NCBI GenBank assembly: GCA_024276305.1
Contig: JAJRXK010000034.1
Coordinates: forward strand, 1 to 58,584
Length of the DNA: 58,584 nt
Direction of reading: 5' to 3'
Origin: Candidatus Krumholzibacteriota bacterium
GTDB lineage: Bacteria; Krumholzibacteriota; Krumholzibacteriia; JAJRXK01
The position numbers were made by a program, and so were the translations under genes. This document shows positions 41,540 to 51,007 of this stretch, in pieces. Positions within the stretch are counted from its first letter, which is position 1; every line of letters begins with the position of its first letter. The notes under the pieces were generated by a model that was not told the origin of the DNA, did not search any database, and saw only the letters and a program-made list of their open reading frames with translations.

Positions 41540-41750
41540 GGAGGCGAGTCCTTCGACGAAGATCACGAATTCGCGCAGATCGAATCGGGAGGATCATAGA
41601 GGGAGCCGGACCTCGTGTCACGCCAGAGCCCCATGCAATGCTCTCGAAGAATCGCCGCACGGAATGAGTGGTAACATTTTTGGTCGCAGATTCGTCCCAG
41701 GTACGACCCTACAGAACCCGCCGGCACCCTTATTCGTGACGGATCCACCG

Positions 41751-44054
41751 ATGACGGAACTCTCCTCGAAACGAAGCTCTCGACGGCGATCGAGGGCTTG
41801 GCGCTCACTCAGACACCTGATTCTGTTGGCGCCTATCCTAGTGGTGCCCTTCAGCGCCCATGCGGCTTTCGTACCGAACGATCACCCCACCCTCGACGTC
41901 CGTCCGGCACCGGGGCGCATCGACATCGATGGCGCTCTGAACGACCCGGGTTGGGCCGGCGCCGCCAAGGCAACGAACTTCTCTCAGACCTGGCCCGGTG
42001 ACAACGAAGAACCCTCGATCGGACACGAAGCCTGGATGACCTACGACTCGGAGAATCTCTATTTTGCGATCTTGGTCCGTGATGACCCGAACGAACTCCG
42101 AGCCTCCCTCCGTGACCGCGACGAAGTATGGAGAGACGACTACGTCGGGCTCATCTTCGACACCTACGGAACCGGAGCGTGGGCGTATGAACTCTTCGTG
42201 AATCCCCTGGGAGTGCAGATGGACCTTCGCTGGACTCCCAATGGCGAAGACATGGGCTTCGACGTGGTCTTCGACTCTCGAAGCAAGATCACCGAGGACG
42301 GCTGGCAGGTCGAAGTCGCCGTTCCCTTCAAGAGTCTGCGTTTTCCTGACACTGCAGTTCAGCAGTGGCGAGGAACCTTTTGGCACAACCAGCCGCGAGA
42401 GAGTCGCAATCGCTACAGTTGGTCCAAGTCTGACCGGGACAATCCATGTTGGTCCTGCGCTTGGGGTACCATTCGCGGCATCGAAGGCGTGAATGGCAGC
42501 AACGCCGTGGAACTCCTCCCTTCGGTCACCGCTTTCGACGTCAACGCCCTGGAAGATCAGACGGATCCCAACTCACGATTCCGGAACGTGGACTCCCAGG
42601 CCCAAGCCAGCCTGGGACTGCGCTACGCGATCAACAGCAGCTATGCCGCTGAGGCGACGATCAATCCGGACTTCAGTCAGGTCGAGAGCGATGCCGCGCA
42701 AATCGATGCGAATACGACCTTCACTCTCTTCTTTCCCGAGCGTCGTCCCTTCTTTCAGGAAGGCAGCGACCTCTTTTCGACCTACGTCAACGCGATCTAC
42801 ACCCGATCCGTGAACGATCCCACCTGGGCCAACAAGCTCACTGGAAGAACCGCGCGGAGCAGCATGGCGTTCTTGAGTGCTCAGGACGAACACAGCCCCC
42901 TGATCCTTCCCTTCGAGGAACAGAGTCGCATTCTCGAAGTAGGACGAAGTTGGTCCAACATCTTCCGGGCGAAGCGCAGCCTGATGGAAGATTCCTTCGT
43001 GGGCGTTCTCGGCACCGATCGTCGCTTGGCGGGAGGCGGATCCGGCAGCACGCTGGGAATGGACACCCAGCTGCGATTCCTGGGAAACTACCAGGTCGAA
43101 GGGCAATTCCTGTTCAGTCATACCGAAGAACCCCGCGATCCGGCACTCTCGCAGGGGCTCGAAGGCATCACCTTCGGAGACCAGCAGTATACGGCCGCTC
43201 TCGACGGAGAGAGTTTCTGGGGACATGCAGCTTACGCCAGCGTGGAACGCCACGCCCGGCATTGGAGCTGGGACTTCGACTACTGGCGCACGACCAAGAC
43301 CTTCCGTGCGGACAATGGCTTCGTCACCCAGAACAATCTTCAGAGAACCTCGCTGTGGTCGAACTACGCCTGGCAGCCCAACAATCGAGTCTTTGACGCG
43401 ATCTCGACCGTCTGGATGGTCGGCCGAGTTTGGAACATCGATGGCATTCGCAAGGACGAATGGTTCCGCCCGGAGCTGAGGCTCGACTTCAAGGGACAGA
43501 CCAGCCTGAAGTGGGGATGGCTCACGAGCAACGAGCGATTCGGAGGTGTCGACCTGGACGGTATCCAGCGATGGTCGTTGAGTCTTCGGTCGAGCTTCAG
43601 CGAGTGGATCGACGGGGGGTTCTTCTACGAAGACGGAGACTTCGTGTCTCGAAGGAGTGATCCCGTTCTCCTCGGCAATGGGACCACGCTCTCTTTCTGG
43701 GGCAATATCAAACCTGTCTCCCGACTGGCCATCTCTCCGAACGTGGATTTCGCCCGCCTCGAGGATCCGTCTACCGGTCGAGAACTCTTCGATGGTTATG
43801 TGGCCCGTACTCGAATCTCACTGCAGTTCACTCGCGAGCTCTTCTTCCGACTGGTCCTCCAATACGACGAGTTCAGCGGAACACGCGACATCGAGCCCCT
43901 GATCAGTTACAAGGTCAATCCGTTCACGGTGTTCTTCGCAGGCTCGACCCATCGCCTCCAGAATTTCGGCCACGATCGCGGAATCCTGGAAACCGATCTG
44001 GACGAGTCGCGTCGTCAGTTCTTCGTGAAGTTCCAGTATCTCTTCCGCAGCTAG
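41751..44054 (+). CDS. DUF5916 outer-membrane barrel protein with CBM9-like domain
   Basis: 767 residues. N-terminal signal region (about 20-40, HLILLAPILVVPFSAHA) is followed by a CBM9-like beta-sandwich (45-235: IDIDGALNDPGWAGA, WMTYDSENLYFAILV, DDYVGLIFDT). The DUF5916 barrel runs from about 270 to the C-terminus, with FFPERRPFFQEGSDLF near 328 and a terminal aromatic strand (FVKFQYLFRS). The family is an outer-membrane protein of unknown function in many Gram-negative phyla. TAACAT at 41672-41677 (TGGTAACAT) could be an extended -10. Confidence 0.85.
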   Translation: MTELSSKRSSRRRSRAWRSLRHLILLAPILVVPFSAHAAFVPNDHPTLDVRPAPGRIDIDGALNDPGWAGAAKATNFSQTWPGDNEEPSIGHEAWMTYDSENLYFAILVRDDPNELRASLRDRDEVWRDDYVGLIFDTYGTGAWAYELFVNPLGVQMDLRWTPNGEDMGFDVVFDSRSKITEDGWQVEVAVPFKSLRFPDTAVQQWRGTFWHNQPRESRNRYSWSKSDRDNPCWSCAWGTIRGIEGVNGSNAVELLPSVTAFDVNALEDQTDPNSRFRNVDSQAQASLGLRYAINSSYAAEATINPDFSQVESDAAQIDANTTFTLFFPERRPFFQEGSDLFSTYVNAIYTRSVNDPTWANKLTGRTARSSMAFLSAQDEHSPLILPFEEQSRILEVGRSWSNIFRAKRSLMEDSFVGVLGTDRRLAGGGSGSTLGMDTQLRFLGNYQVEGQFLFSHTEEPRDPALSQGLEGITFGDQQYTAALDGESFWGHAAYASVERHARHWSWDFDYWRTTKTFRADNGFVTQNNLQRTSLWSNYAWQPNNRVFDAISTVWMVGRVWNIDGIRKDEWFRPELRLDFKGQTSLKWGWLTSNERFGGVDLDGIQRWSLSLRSSFSEWIDGGFFYEDGDFVSRRSDPVLLGNGTTLSFWGNIKPVSRLAISPNVDFARLEDPSTGRELFDGYVARTRISLQFTRELFFRLVLQYDEFSGTRDIEPLISYKVNPFTVFFAGSTHRLQNFGHDRGILETDLDESRRQFFVKFQYLFRS

Positions 44055-44095
44055 GGGAAGGCCCGGGTTCTCCGAGATCTTGGCCAGCCTTTTCG

Positions 44096-44124
44096 TGGAT
44101 AATCTCCCAGCCTGGGTCTATACT
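44096..44124 (+). promoter_or_regulatory. Candidate promoter of the antiporter gene
   Basis: TGGATA (44096-44101) and TATACT (44119-44124) are separated by 17 bases. The 12-mer TCTATACTCCCG around the -10 also occurs upstream of the large zincin gene at 17740-17751, which supports it as a real promoter element. Confidence 0.45.
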
Positions 44125-44189
44125 CCCGCGCTGAGTTCCACCGCGACCCGATCGCCGGCTCGCATCGCCCCTGACCAGGCAGATGTCGC

Positions 44190-45899
44190 TTGCTCGCGCT
44201 TCCTTTCGATCCGAGCCCGATTCTCGTATTGGCCCTCATTCTGGTGGCGGGCCTGTTCTTTGGCGCGCTCTCGAAGATGGCCCACCTCCCCTCGGTCACC
44301 GGACAGATCCTCGCCGGAGTGCTCCTCGGGCCATCGGTGTTGAAGCTCTTCACGCCAGAGCAGACCAATGGGCTCGTATCCATCACTCACTTCGCGCTGA
44401 GCCTCATCGCGGTCGCAGTGGGCAGCCACCTCCACGTGCGACGCCTCCGCAACGCCAGATTGCGCCTGTTCTCGATGCTCCTGGCCGAATCCACGATTCT
44501 ACCCCTCATCGTCTTCACCTCGGTCTACTTCATCACCGGAGTGCACTGGTCCTTCGCTCTGCTCATCGCCGCTCTCGCGATTTCCACCGCTCCCGCGACG
44601 GTCATGGCCCTCGTCAAGGAGACCCGAGCGAGAGGTGTCTTCGTCAAGACCCTGGTCGCTGCGGTCGCCCTCAACAACATCGCATGCATCAGCGCATTCG
44701 AAATGGCCCACTTGGCCGCTCGGGTGAGCCTGGATCCCACTGCCCAGGCCACGGTGATCGAGGTGCTCCTGGCGCCATTGCGCCAACTCGGCATGGCCAC
44801 GCTCCTCGGGGGAGGAGCCGGCCTCCTGCTCATTCTGATGACGCGCAAAGTCGTTCGATCGGACCTTCTCGCCACCTACAGCCTCGTCGCCATTCTCCTG
44901 ACCACCGGCCTGGCCCAGGCGCTGGGAATCTCTTCGCTTCTGTCCTGCCTCGTTCTGGGAGTCACGCTGGCCAACGTGACTCCGGACAAGGAGGAAATCG
45001 GACATGCCGTCTTCGACAACTTCGAACGAGTGATCTACGCATCCTTCTTCACCCTCGCCGGAACCGAATTGCACCTCGATGCAGCCGTGGCCGGCGGAGC
45101 CATTGCTCTCGTGGCCATTTCGTCTCGCATCGTGGGCAAGATCACCGCTGGTTGGGTCGCGATGAGGCTGGGACGGGCGCCGGTGGCCATCCGCAACTAC
45201 CTGGGAGTAGCCCTCCTCCCTCAGGCCGGGGTCGCGGTGGGCCTGGTCCTCGTCGCCCAGGAGGATCCTGCACTGGCTTCGATTCGCACCTTGCTTCTGG
45301 CCGTGGGACTGAGCGTCGTCGCTGCCAACGAGATCATCGGTCCGCTCATGACCCGGATTGCGTTGGAGCGTTCCGGGGATGCCGGCCGGGATCAACCGCG
45401 TCTCATCGACTTCATCCACGAAGAACACATCACCACTGATCTACGGGGTCCATCGAAGGAAGAGGCCATCCGGCAGCTCGCGGAATTGCTCGTCAGCACC
45501 CACCCCGGCAACCTCGACCTCGACGCGCTGATCGAGAGCACCGTGGAGCGCGAGAGCGATGTCTCGACCTGCGTCGGCGCGGGATTGGCGATTCCCCACG
45601 GCGAGATTCCTCCGGGAAATCCCATCATGGGAGTCATCGGGATCAGCCACGAGGGCTTGCACATCGACACTCCCGACCATCACCCGGTGCACTGCATGGT
45701 CCTGCTCGCCACTCCCAGCGACCAGCGGGACCGCCACCTGGAAGTCCTGGCCACCCTGGCCAAGACCATTGGAACCGACGCGGCCATGCGCTCCCAGCTT
45801 TTTGCGGCGAAGAGCCCGGCTCACGTCTGCGAGATCTTCCGGCAGCAGACTTTCGAGGATCTGAACTACATCCTCGAAGAGGAAGCACTGCCGGTCTGA
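44190..45899 (+). CDS. Cation:proton antiporter fused to a PTS EIIA(Fru/Ntr)-like domain
   Basis: 569 residues. The only possible starts follow the in-frame stop at 44172; the first is TTG 44190. Residues 1-395 form a CPA2/KefB-like transporter with about twelve helices (LPSVTGQILAGVLLGPSVL, ALAISTAPATVMA, NYLGVALLPQAGVAVG). Residues ~400-569 are a PTS EIIA type-2 domain with the phospho-acceptor histidine at 470 (GLAIPHGEI). The fusion suggests that ion transport is tuned by phosphorelay or metabolite state. The ion is unknown. Confidence 0.85.
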   Translation: MLALPFDPSPILVLALILVAGLFFGALSKMAHLPSVTGQILAGVLLGPSVLKLFTPEQTNGLVSITHFALSLIAVAVGSHLHVRRLRNARLRLFSMLLAESTILPLIVFTSVYFITGVHWSFALLIAALAISTAPATVMALVKETRARGVFVKTLVAAVALNNIACISAFEMAHLAARVSLDPTAQATVIEVLLAPLRQLGMATLLGGGAGLLLILMTRKVVRSDLLATYSLVAILLTTGLAQALGISSLLSCLVLGVTLANVTPDKEEIGHAVFDNFERVIYASFFTLAGTELHLDAAVAGGAIALVAISSRIVGKITAGWVAMRLGRAPVAIRNYLGVALLPQAGVAVGLVLVAQEDPALASIRTLLLAVGLSVVAANEIIGPLMTRIALERSGDAGRDQPRLIDFIHEEHITTDLRGPSKEEAIRQLAELLVSTHPGNLDLDALIESTVERESDVSTCVGAGLAIPHGEIPPGNPIMGVIGISHEGLHIDTPDHHPVHCMVLLATPSDQRDRHLEVLATLAKTIGTDAAMRSQLFAAKSPAHVCEIFRQQTFEDLNYILEEEALPV

Positions 45900-46087
45900 C
45901 CATTCCATCGGGCCTTTCCGACGGGCAGGATCGACATCCACCGCATTGGATTCCACACCCCGCGGAGCTGTGCTAGTCTCAGGGAAACCAGATCGACCTG
46001 CCGGGCTTCTCACCCCGAAATCGGCCAACTGCGGAAGTTGCCCCGGATCCTCGTCCCGCACCTTTCGGGCATGACCGAAGGCGATTC

Positions 46088-47236
46088 ATGAGGAACAACC
46101 CTGCGATCACCGCGGCTCGATCCTATCTCAAACAACTTTCGGCGTGGGTCGGCAGGCCCTCCCTTCCGCTTCCGAATCCCCCGGCGGAACTCGGCGAGGG
46201 CCATCTGGTCGAACTGAGTTCGTCCCACCAGATCGCGCCCCTCCTCGATTGGCATCTCGGACCGAGCGAAGAGAGAGCGGACTTGGAGACGAGACTCCCG
46301 CAGTGGACCGAATCCGCTCACCTCGAACGCAAGCACCATGGGGTGGCCAACCTCGTGCTCTTGGAGGCGGTCGAGGACATCGCCTCCCGTTTCGCCTTGC
46401 GCGGAATCGAGTGGCTGGTCTTCAAGGGGCCCTGGCTCGCATGGCGCGCCTACCCGGATCCCTCGACCCGACCCATGGGGGACATCGATCTGTGCATCCA
46501 CGAACACGATTACCCATCCGTCATGGAGATCCTCGCCGAAGTCGGGTATCAGCCGATCGGTCCGATGCCGAGGGATGGAGCCCAAGCCTTGAGCTCAACC
46601 TACTATCGGGAGCAGCTCCGCTTCGTGGCCCCTGGACGACCACCCGTCGAATTGCACTTTCGCATGGTGAACTTCGGACGTCTGCGACCGACCGAGGAAT
46701 GGCTCTGGAATGGCGCCGCGGAGTCGACCTTCGAAGGAGTTCGAGTTCGACATCCGTCGGACGAGGCCATGTTCTTTCACGTGTGTCTGCACACGAATCA
46801 GCACGCCCACCGTACTCTGCGTCTCTTGCACGATGTGCGTTGCACCCGACAGGCGATCGGCCCCGGATTCGACTCGGATGCATTCCTGGAACTCGTCGAT
46901 CACTACCGCTGCCGTTGCGCCGTCTATCACTCCCTCTTACTGGCCACCGAACTCGCGGGAATGGATCCAGAACAACCCCTCATGGACCGGCTGCGCCCTC
47001 ATCAACTGAGATCGCGCATCTATGCCTGCGCATGGGACATCGACCGCATCCGTTCACTGGAAGCGCCTCGTCAGCCCTCTCACCTCGAAGCTCCGCTGTT
47101 CTATTTTCTGGAGGTCGACAGGCCCCTGGACAAGCTGGTCTATGCTATCGCGGTCACCTCCATGCGCGCGAGGCAAGTCCTGCGCGACTCGCGTCATCGA
47201 GTTCTCCGCCGACAACTTCCCGTCGATGCGCGCTGA
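46088..47236 (+). CDS. PF14907-type nucleotidyltransferase family protein
   Basis: 382 residues. The polymerase-beta-like core has FKGPWLAWRAYPDP (KG at 113-114) and RPMGDIDLCIHEHDYP (metal-binding Asp pair at 132 and 134), followed by PPVELHFRM with a further acidic residue. This is the signature of uncharacterised nucleotidyltransferases (NTP_transf_5) that recur in clusters with PqqD and HPr-kinase-like genes. A -10-like TAGTCT lies at 45974-45979. The next gene starts inside its 3' end (11-base overlap). It probably belongs functionally to the convergent operon; the acceptor is unknown. Confidence 0.85.
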   Translation: MRNNPAITAARSYLKQLSAWVGRPSLPLPNPPAELGEGHLVELSSSHQIAPLLDWHLGPSEERADLETRLPQWTESAHLERKHHGVANLVLLEAVEDIASRFALRGIEWLVFKGPWLAWRAYPDPSTRPMGDIDLCIHEHDYPSVMEILAEVGYQPIGPMPRDGAQALSSTYYREQLRFVAPGRPPVELHFRMVNFGRLRPTEEWLWNGAAESTFEGVRVRHPSDEAMFFHVCLHTNQHAHRTLRLLHDVRCTRQAIGPGFDSDAFLELVDHYRCRCAVYHSLLLATELAGMDPEQPLMDRLRPHQLRSRIYACAWDIDRIRSLEAPRQPSHLEAPLFYFLEVDRPLDKLVYAIAVTSMRARQVLRDSRHRVLRRQLPVDAR

Positions 47237-48845
47237 AATCCGCAGGGCTCTGTCTCCGATGGGGATTGCCTGCCTCGCCCTGGCCGGCTTCGCCACCACC
47301 TTCTCCAACGACTTCGTGTACGACGACCTCAACCGAATCGTCCACAATCCCAGGATCAAGAGCTTGGACGGCATTCCCGGGCTGATCCTGACCTCGCACC
47401 GCCCTTTGCGCGACTTCACCTTCAGCTTGGACTATGCGATCTGGGGTCTGCATCCGGCGGGCTGGCACTTGACCAACTCGCTGCTCCATGCCTGCACAGC
47501 GCTGCTTCTCTTCTGCTTTCTCCGCCGAGTTCTGGACCAACCGTTCCTGCCCTTCATGGGAGCCGCCCTGTTTGCAGTTCACCCGGCCGGCGTCGAAGCA
47601 GTGGCCGGGATTTCGAATCGCCAAGAGTCCCTCATGACGATCTGGATTCTGATCGCACTGCTCTTGGTCCGTCGGAAGAGCCGCTGGGCACTGGCCGGAG
47701 CCGTGGCAGCGCTCGCGATGGCCCTCGCGGCAAAGCCCCTGGCCCTGACTGGCCTGCTCATCGTCCCCCTCTACGCCTGGTGGTCCGACGGTCGCTCGCG
47801 GCGCTGGATGGCCCTGGCTGGACTTTCGGCTTCCATCGCCCTCCTAGTGGCCATCTCCACCCTGAAAGCCCTCGGTACCCATTCCTATCTCGCCGCATTG
47901 GATTCCTGGCAGCGAATGGCCCTGAGTTTCTGGTCTCTCACCGAGTACGCGCGGCTCCTGATCTGGCCGGGGCCAGTGGCCGCAGACATCCCGATTCCCG
48001 TGGCGGATTCCGGCTTCGTCCTGCGCGCGACGGTTGGAGTCGCGATTCTTTTCCTCATGGTGTCCAGCCTGCGTCCTTATCTGAGGCACCGGCCCCATGG
48101 GCTTCTGGCCCTCCTCGGTACCGTAACCATGCTTCCGCTGATGAATATCGTCCCCGTGCTCTTTCCCGTCGCGGAACGCTATTTCTACCTGCCGTCGGTC
48201 TTCTTCCTTCCGCTTTCGATTCTGGGAGCTCAGGCATTGGCCCGACGCTTCTGGCCCAACTCATTGCGGGGGCGTACCCCAGCCGTGGCCTTCACTCTCA
48301 TCGCACTCCTCTTTCTCGGCCGAAGCTCGGTGAGAAACCGCGCCTGGAGCACTCCAGAGTCCCTCTGGACTTCAACTCTGTCTTCCCATCCGCGCTCTGC
48401 TGTCGCGCACTACAATCTTGGCACCATCCTCCTCGATGCAGACCGCAAGGATGAGTCCATTGAGCACCTTCTCCATGCCACCTCGTTGCGTCCCGGGCAC
48501 GCTTCGGCCTGGAACAACCTCGGACTGGCGTACTTGGGTATCGATGACGTGGACCGGGCCCGGCGTTCCTTCTCCCGGGCTCTCGACATTCCGAACCGGC
48601 CTCCATCGGTCCTCTTCAATCTCGCGTGTCTCGAGTCCCGCAACGGTCAGCCCGAAGCCGCACTGCAATGGCTTCTGCTTCTCGCGGAAGAACAACCCCT
48701 GGTGCGCTTCCCCCTGCTCACCGATCCAGATCTCGAGGCCTTCCGCAAGTCGGACGCATTCGATCGGCTCCGCCGAGCGCTCTCACCTGGAGACAATCCC
48801 AGAGCTCTCGACGACAATGCTGCAATTCGTTCCTCCGAACCCTAG
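47226..48845 (+). CDS. TMTC-like membrane glycosyltransferase with C-terminal TPR repeats
   Basis: 539 residues from the ATG overlapping the upstream stop. GT-C-type membrane protein: FVYDDLNRIVHNP (acidic pair at about 32-33) in the first loop, HPAGWHLTNSLLHA, LFAVHPAGVEAVAGISNRQ, and about ten helices to residue ~360. The C-terminal ~150 residues hold TPR units (AHYNLGTILLDADRKDESIE, AWNNLGLAYLGIDDVDRARR). It resembles protein O-mannosyltransferase TMTC homologues. It would transfer a lipid-linked sugar to an exported protein. Its 3' end overlaps the convergent ketosynthase gene by 63 bases. Confidence 0.8.
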   Translation: MRAEIRRALSPMGIACLALAGFATTFSNDFVYDDLNRIVHNPRIKSLDGIPGLILTSHRPLRDFTFSLDYAIWGLHPAGWHLTNSLLHACTALLLFCFLRRVLDQPFLPFMGAALFAVHPAGVEAVAGISNRQESLMTIWILIALLLVRRKSRWALAGAVAALAMALAAKPLALTGLLIVPLYAWWSDGRSRRWMALAGLSASIALLVAISTLKALGTHSYLAALDSWQRMALSFWSLTEYARLLIWPGPVAADIPIPVADSGFVLRATVGVAILFLMVSSLRPYLRHRPHGLLALLGTVTMLPLMNIVPVLFPVAERYFYLPSVFFLPLSILGAQALARRFWPNSLRGRTPAVAFTLIALLFLGRSSVRNRAWSTPESLWTSTLSSHPRSAVAHYNLGTILLDADRKDESIEHLLHATSLRPGHASAWNNLGLAYLGIDDVDRARRSFSRALDIPNRPPSVLFNLACLESRNGQPEAALQWLLLLAEEQPLVRFPLLTDPDLEAFRKSDAFDRLRRALSPGDNPRALDDNAAIRSSEP

Positions 48846-50027
48846 GCTGTTGCTCACAAAGCGACGGATGGTCGCATCTCTGGCGAGGTTCGGAACGCAA
48901 TCCAAATCGCATTTTGGATCGGGAACCTCGTAGTTGATGGTCGGAGGCAGAAATCCTGCGCGCATGGCCAGAATCGAAGCGACGACTTCGATTGCACCCG
49001 CCGCCCCCAAGGTATGGCCAATCTGCGATTTGGTGGAACTCACCGGAAGAGTTCGGGCATGATCTCCGAAGACTCGCTTGATCGCATTGGTCTCCGTGCG
49101 ATCGTTGTGACGTGTCCCCGTCCCGTGGGCGTTGAAATAGTCGATCTCCTCCGGACTCACTCCCGCATCCTCGAGTGCCAGCTCGATGGCGCGGGCGGCT
49201 CCGGATCCGGTCGGGTCCGGGGCCGTGATGTGATAGGTGTCGGAACTGATCCCCGTTCCCACAACCGAGGCCAAATGCGGCGACGCATCGACTTCGTCCT
49301 CTCGATCCAGAATCAAGACCGCCGCCGCTTCCCCCAGTAGAAGTCCGTCGCGACGAAGGTCGAAGGGACGAATGCGATTGAGTTTCGAGGAATTCCTCAT
49401 GGCCCCGAACCCACCCGCGTTCAGGGGAGTCAAGGCGTCGAAACCCCCAGCGATCACTCGATCCACGCGGCCGCTGAGCAGCAACTCGCGCGCACGCGCG
49501 ATGGCGATCGCACCCGATGCGCACGCGTTCGAAACGACGTGAATCCCCCCCCTTGACCCAATCGCGTGAGCGAGTGCGGCAGCCGACGCTTGCATCGGAA
49601 GTTCGAGGAGAAGGCTCGCTCGTCCACGGCGGCGCCGACTCCGTTCGCGATAGTAGCGGTATCCGCTCAAGAATCCGCCGGAGCAAGTACCCAGTACGAT
49701 GGCCGTTCGATCGAAGGATGTCGTCCCCTCGGAGAGGCCCGCCATCTCCAGAGCTTCTTCCGCCGCACACAACACCATTCGGGTTGCGCGGTCCAACGGA
49801 CGACGGAACCCGGCCGCGAGCGCAGGGGCTGGGATCTCGTCCCGAATCTGACCTCCGTATTGGCTTCGGAATTCGCGACAATCGAAGGCATCGATGGGGC
49901 CGACCCCATTGAGCCCATGGCGCAAGCCCTGGCACATCGACTGCGAATCCATTCCGAGGGCGCTCACTACCCCCACTCCTCGGACCGCCACTGACCGACG
50001 GCGGCCCGGCAATTCAGTGCGACTCAT
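48783..50027 (-). CDS. Beta-ketoacyl synthase (FabF/KSalpha-like) with intact active site
   Basis: 414 residues from the ATG overlapping the transacylase stop (ATGA). Thiolase-fold ketosynthase with the full Cys-His-His triad: Cys169 (SNACASGA), His301 (NAHGTGT) and His338 (SQIGHTLGAAG), plus the C-terminal SLGFGGTNCSI loop. It catalyses decarboxylative condensation on ACP. Last gene of the operon; pairs naturally with the inactive ketosynthase two genes upstream. It differs from housekeeping FabF in context. Confidence 0.9.
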   Translation of the reverse strand: MSRTELPGRRRSVAVRGVGVVSALGMDSQSMCQGLRHGLNGVGPIDAFDCREFRSQYGGQIRDEIPAPALAAGFRRPLDRATRMVLCAAEEALEMAGLSEGTTSFDRTAIVLGTCSGGFLSGYRYYRERSRRRRGRASLLLELPMQASAAALAHAIGSRGGIHVVSNACASGAIAIARARELLLSGRVDRVIAGGFDALTPLNAGGFGAMRNSSKLNRIRPFDLRRDGLLLGEAAAVLILDREDEVDASPHLASVVGTGISSDTYHITAPDPTGSGAARAIELALEDAGVSPEEIDYFNAHGTGTRHNDRTETNAIKRVFGDHARTLPVSSTKSQIGHTLGAAGAIEVVASILAMRAGFLPPTINYEVPDPKCDLDCVPNLARDATIRRFVSNSLGFGGTNCSIVVESSGIVSR

Positions 50028-51007
50028 GGATGGCGCCTTTCTTCCGCAAGCTGAGAGGACTCGCCGCCGGAGGCTCCTTCCACCCGCAGAAGCTTTTCGA
50101 CTGCCGCAGGCCGATCGGTCCAATGAACCTTCCAACGCCGATGCCATCGCAGCGAGAGTCCCGACAGAACCCTACCGGGCCCAACCTCCGCCAACACCCC
50201 GCAACCACGTCGATCCAGCTCCTTCAGAACCAGATCCCAGCGAACGGGATGAAGGATCTGATCCTTCATCCTTCGATGGATTCGCGAGGGTTCGGACATC
50301 AGTTCACCGGTCATGGACGACACCCAGGGAATTCGGGGGATCCGGAATTCGATGCCCGCCAGGCGCGCGGTGAACTTCTCCGCAGCGACTCTCATCAACG
50401 GGGAATGAAATGCGCCGTGAACGTCGAGGGGTCGAAACGCTGCGCCACTTCCCTTGAGCTTCTGACGAAGAGTGGCAAGTTCCGAGATTCCCCCGGACAA
50501 GACCACCGAACAACGGCCATTGACATTCGCCACCAGACTCGAGGACCCGCTCTCGTGAAGGCCAGTCTCTTGCAACTCGTCCAGGGAGAGCCCACTCACC
50601 GCCACCATTCCTCCCGCTTCGCGTTCGCAGTCCTCGCGCAACCAACGACCGCGATCCCGCACCAACGTCAGACCCTCAGCAAACCCCAGAGATCCCGACA
50701 CGACTGCCGCCGTCCACTCTCCTAGGCTGTGTCCGCTCACCACCGAAGGGACCATGCCGTGTTCCTCCAGGACCTTCGCGGTCGCGATGCTCTGAGTGAA
50801 GATCACCAAGTGAGCGACGTCGGTCTGGACCAGTCGATCGAGAGTTCCGGATCCGACGAGATCGATGAGATCCACTCCGGCCAGATCACTGGCCTCTTGG
50901 TAGACCTGCTTCACGCTGGGCCAACGCTTCAGCAATGCGGTCCCCATTCCTACTTCGATCGATCCCTGGCCGGGGAAGCAGAATGCGATTCCCATGGGAG
51001 CCCTCAC
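50024..51007 (-). CDS. Malonyl-CoA:ACP transacylase-like protein
   Basis: 327 residues from a GTG overlapping the upstream stop (GTGA); an ATG at 50995 (MGIAFCFPGQGS) is also plausible. Acyltransferase fold with FCFPGQGS, catalytic Ser94 in SGHSLGEW, the substrate Arg in VRDRGRW and His201 in GAFHSPLM. It loads an extender (malonyl) on the carrier domain. Coupling on both sides and the absence of a separate fabD/acpP set indicate a dedicated, cluster-specific enzyme. Confidence 0.9.
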   Translation of the reverse strand: MRAPMGIAFCFPGQGSIEVGMGTALLKRWPSVKQVYQEASDLAGVDLIDLVGSGTLDRLVQTDVAHLVIFTQSIATAKVLEEHGMVPSVVSGHSLGEWTAAVVSGSLGFAEGLTLVRDRGRWLREDCEREAGGMVAVSGLSLDELQETGLHESGSSSLVANVNGRCSVVLSGGISELATLRQKLKGSGAAFRPLDVHGAFHSPLMRVAAEKFTARLAGIEFRIPRIPWVSSMTGELMSEPSRIHRRMKDQILHPVRWDLVLKELDRRGCGVLAEVGPGRVLSGLSLRWHRRWKVHWTDRPAAVEKLLRVEGASGGESSQLAEERRHP

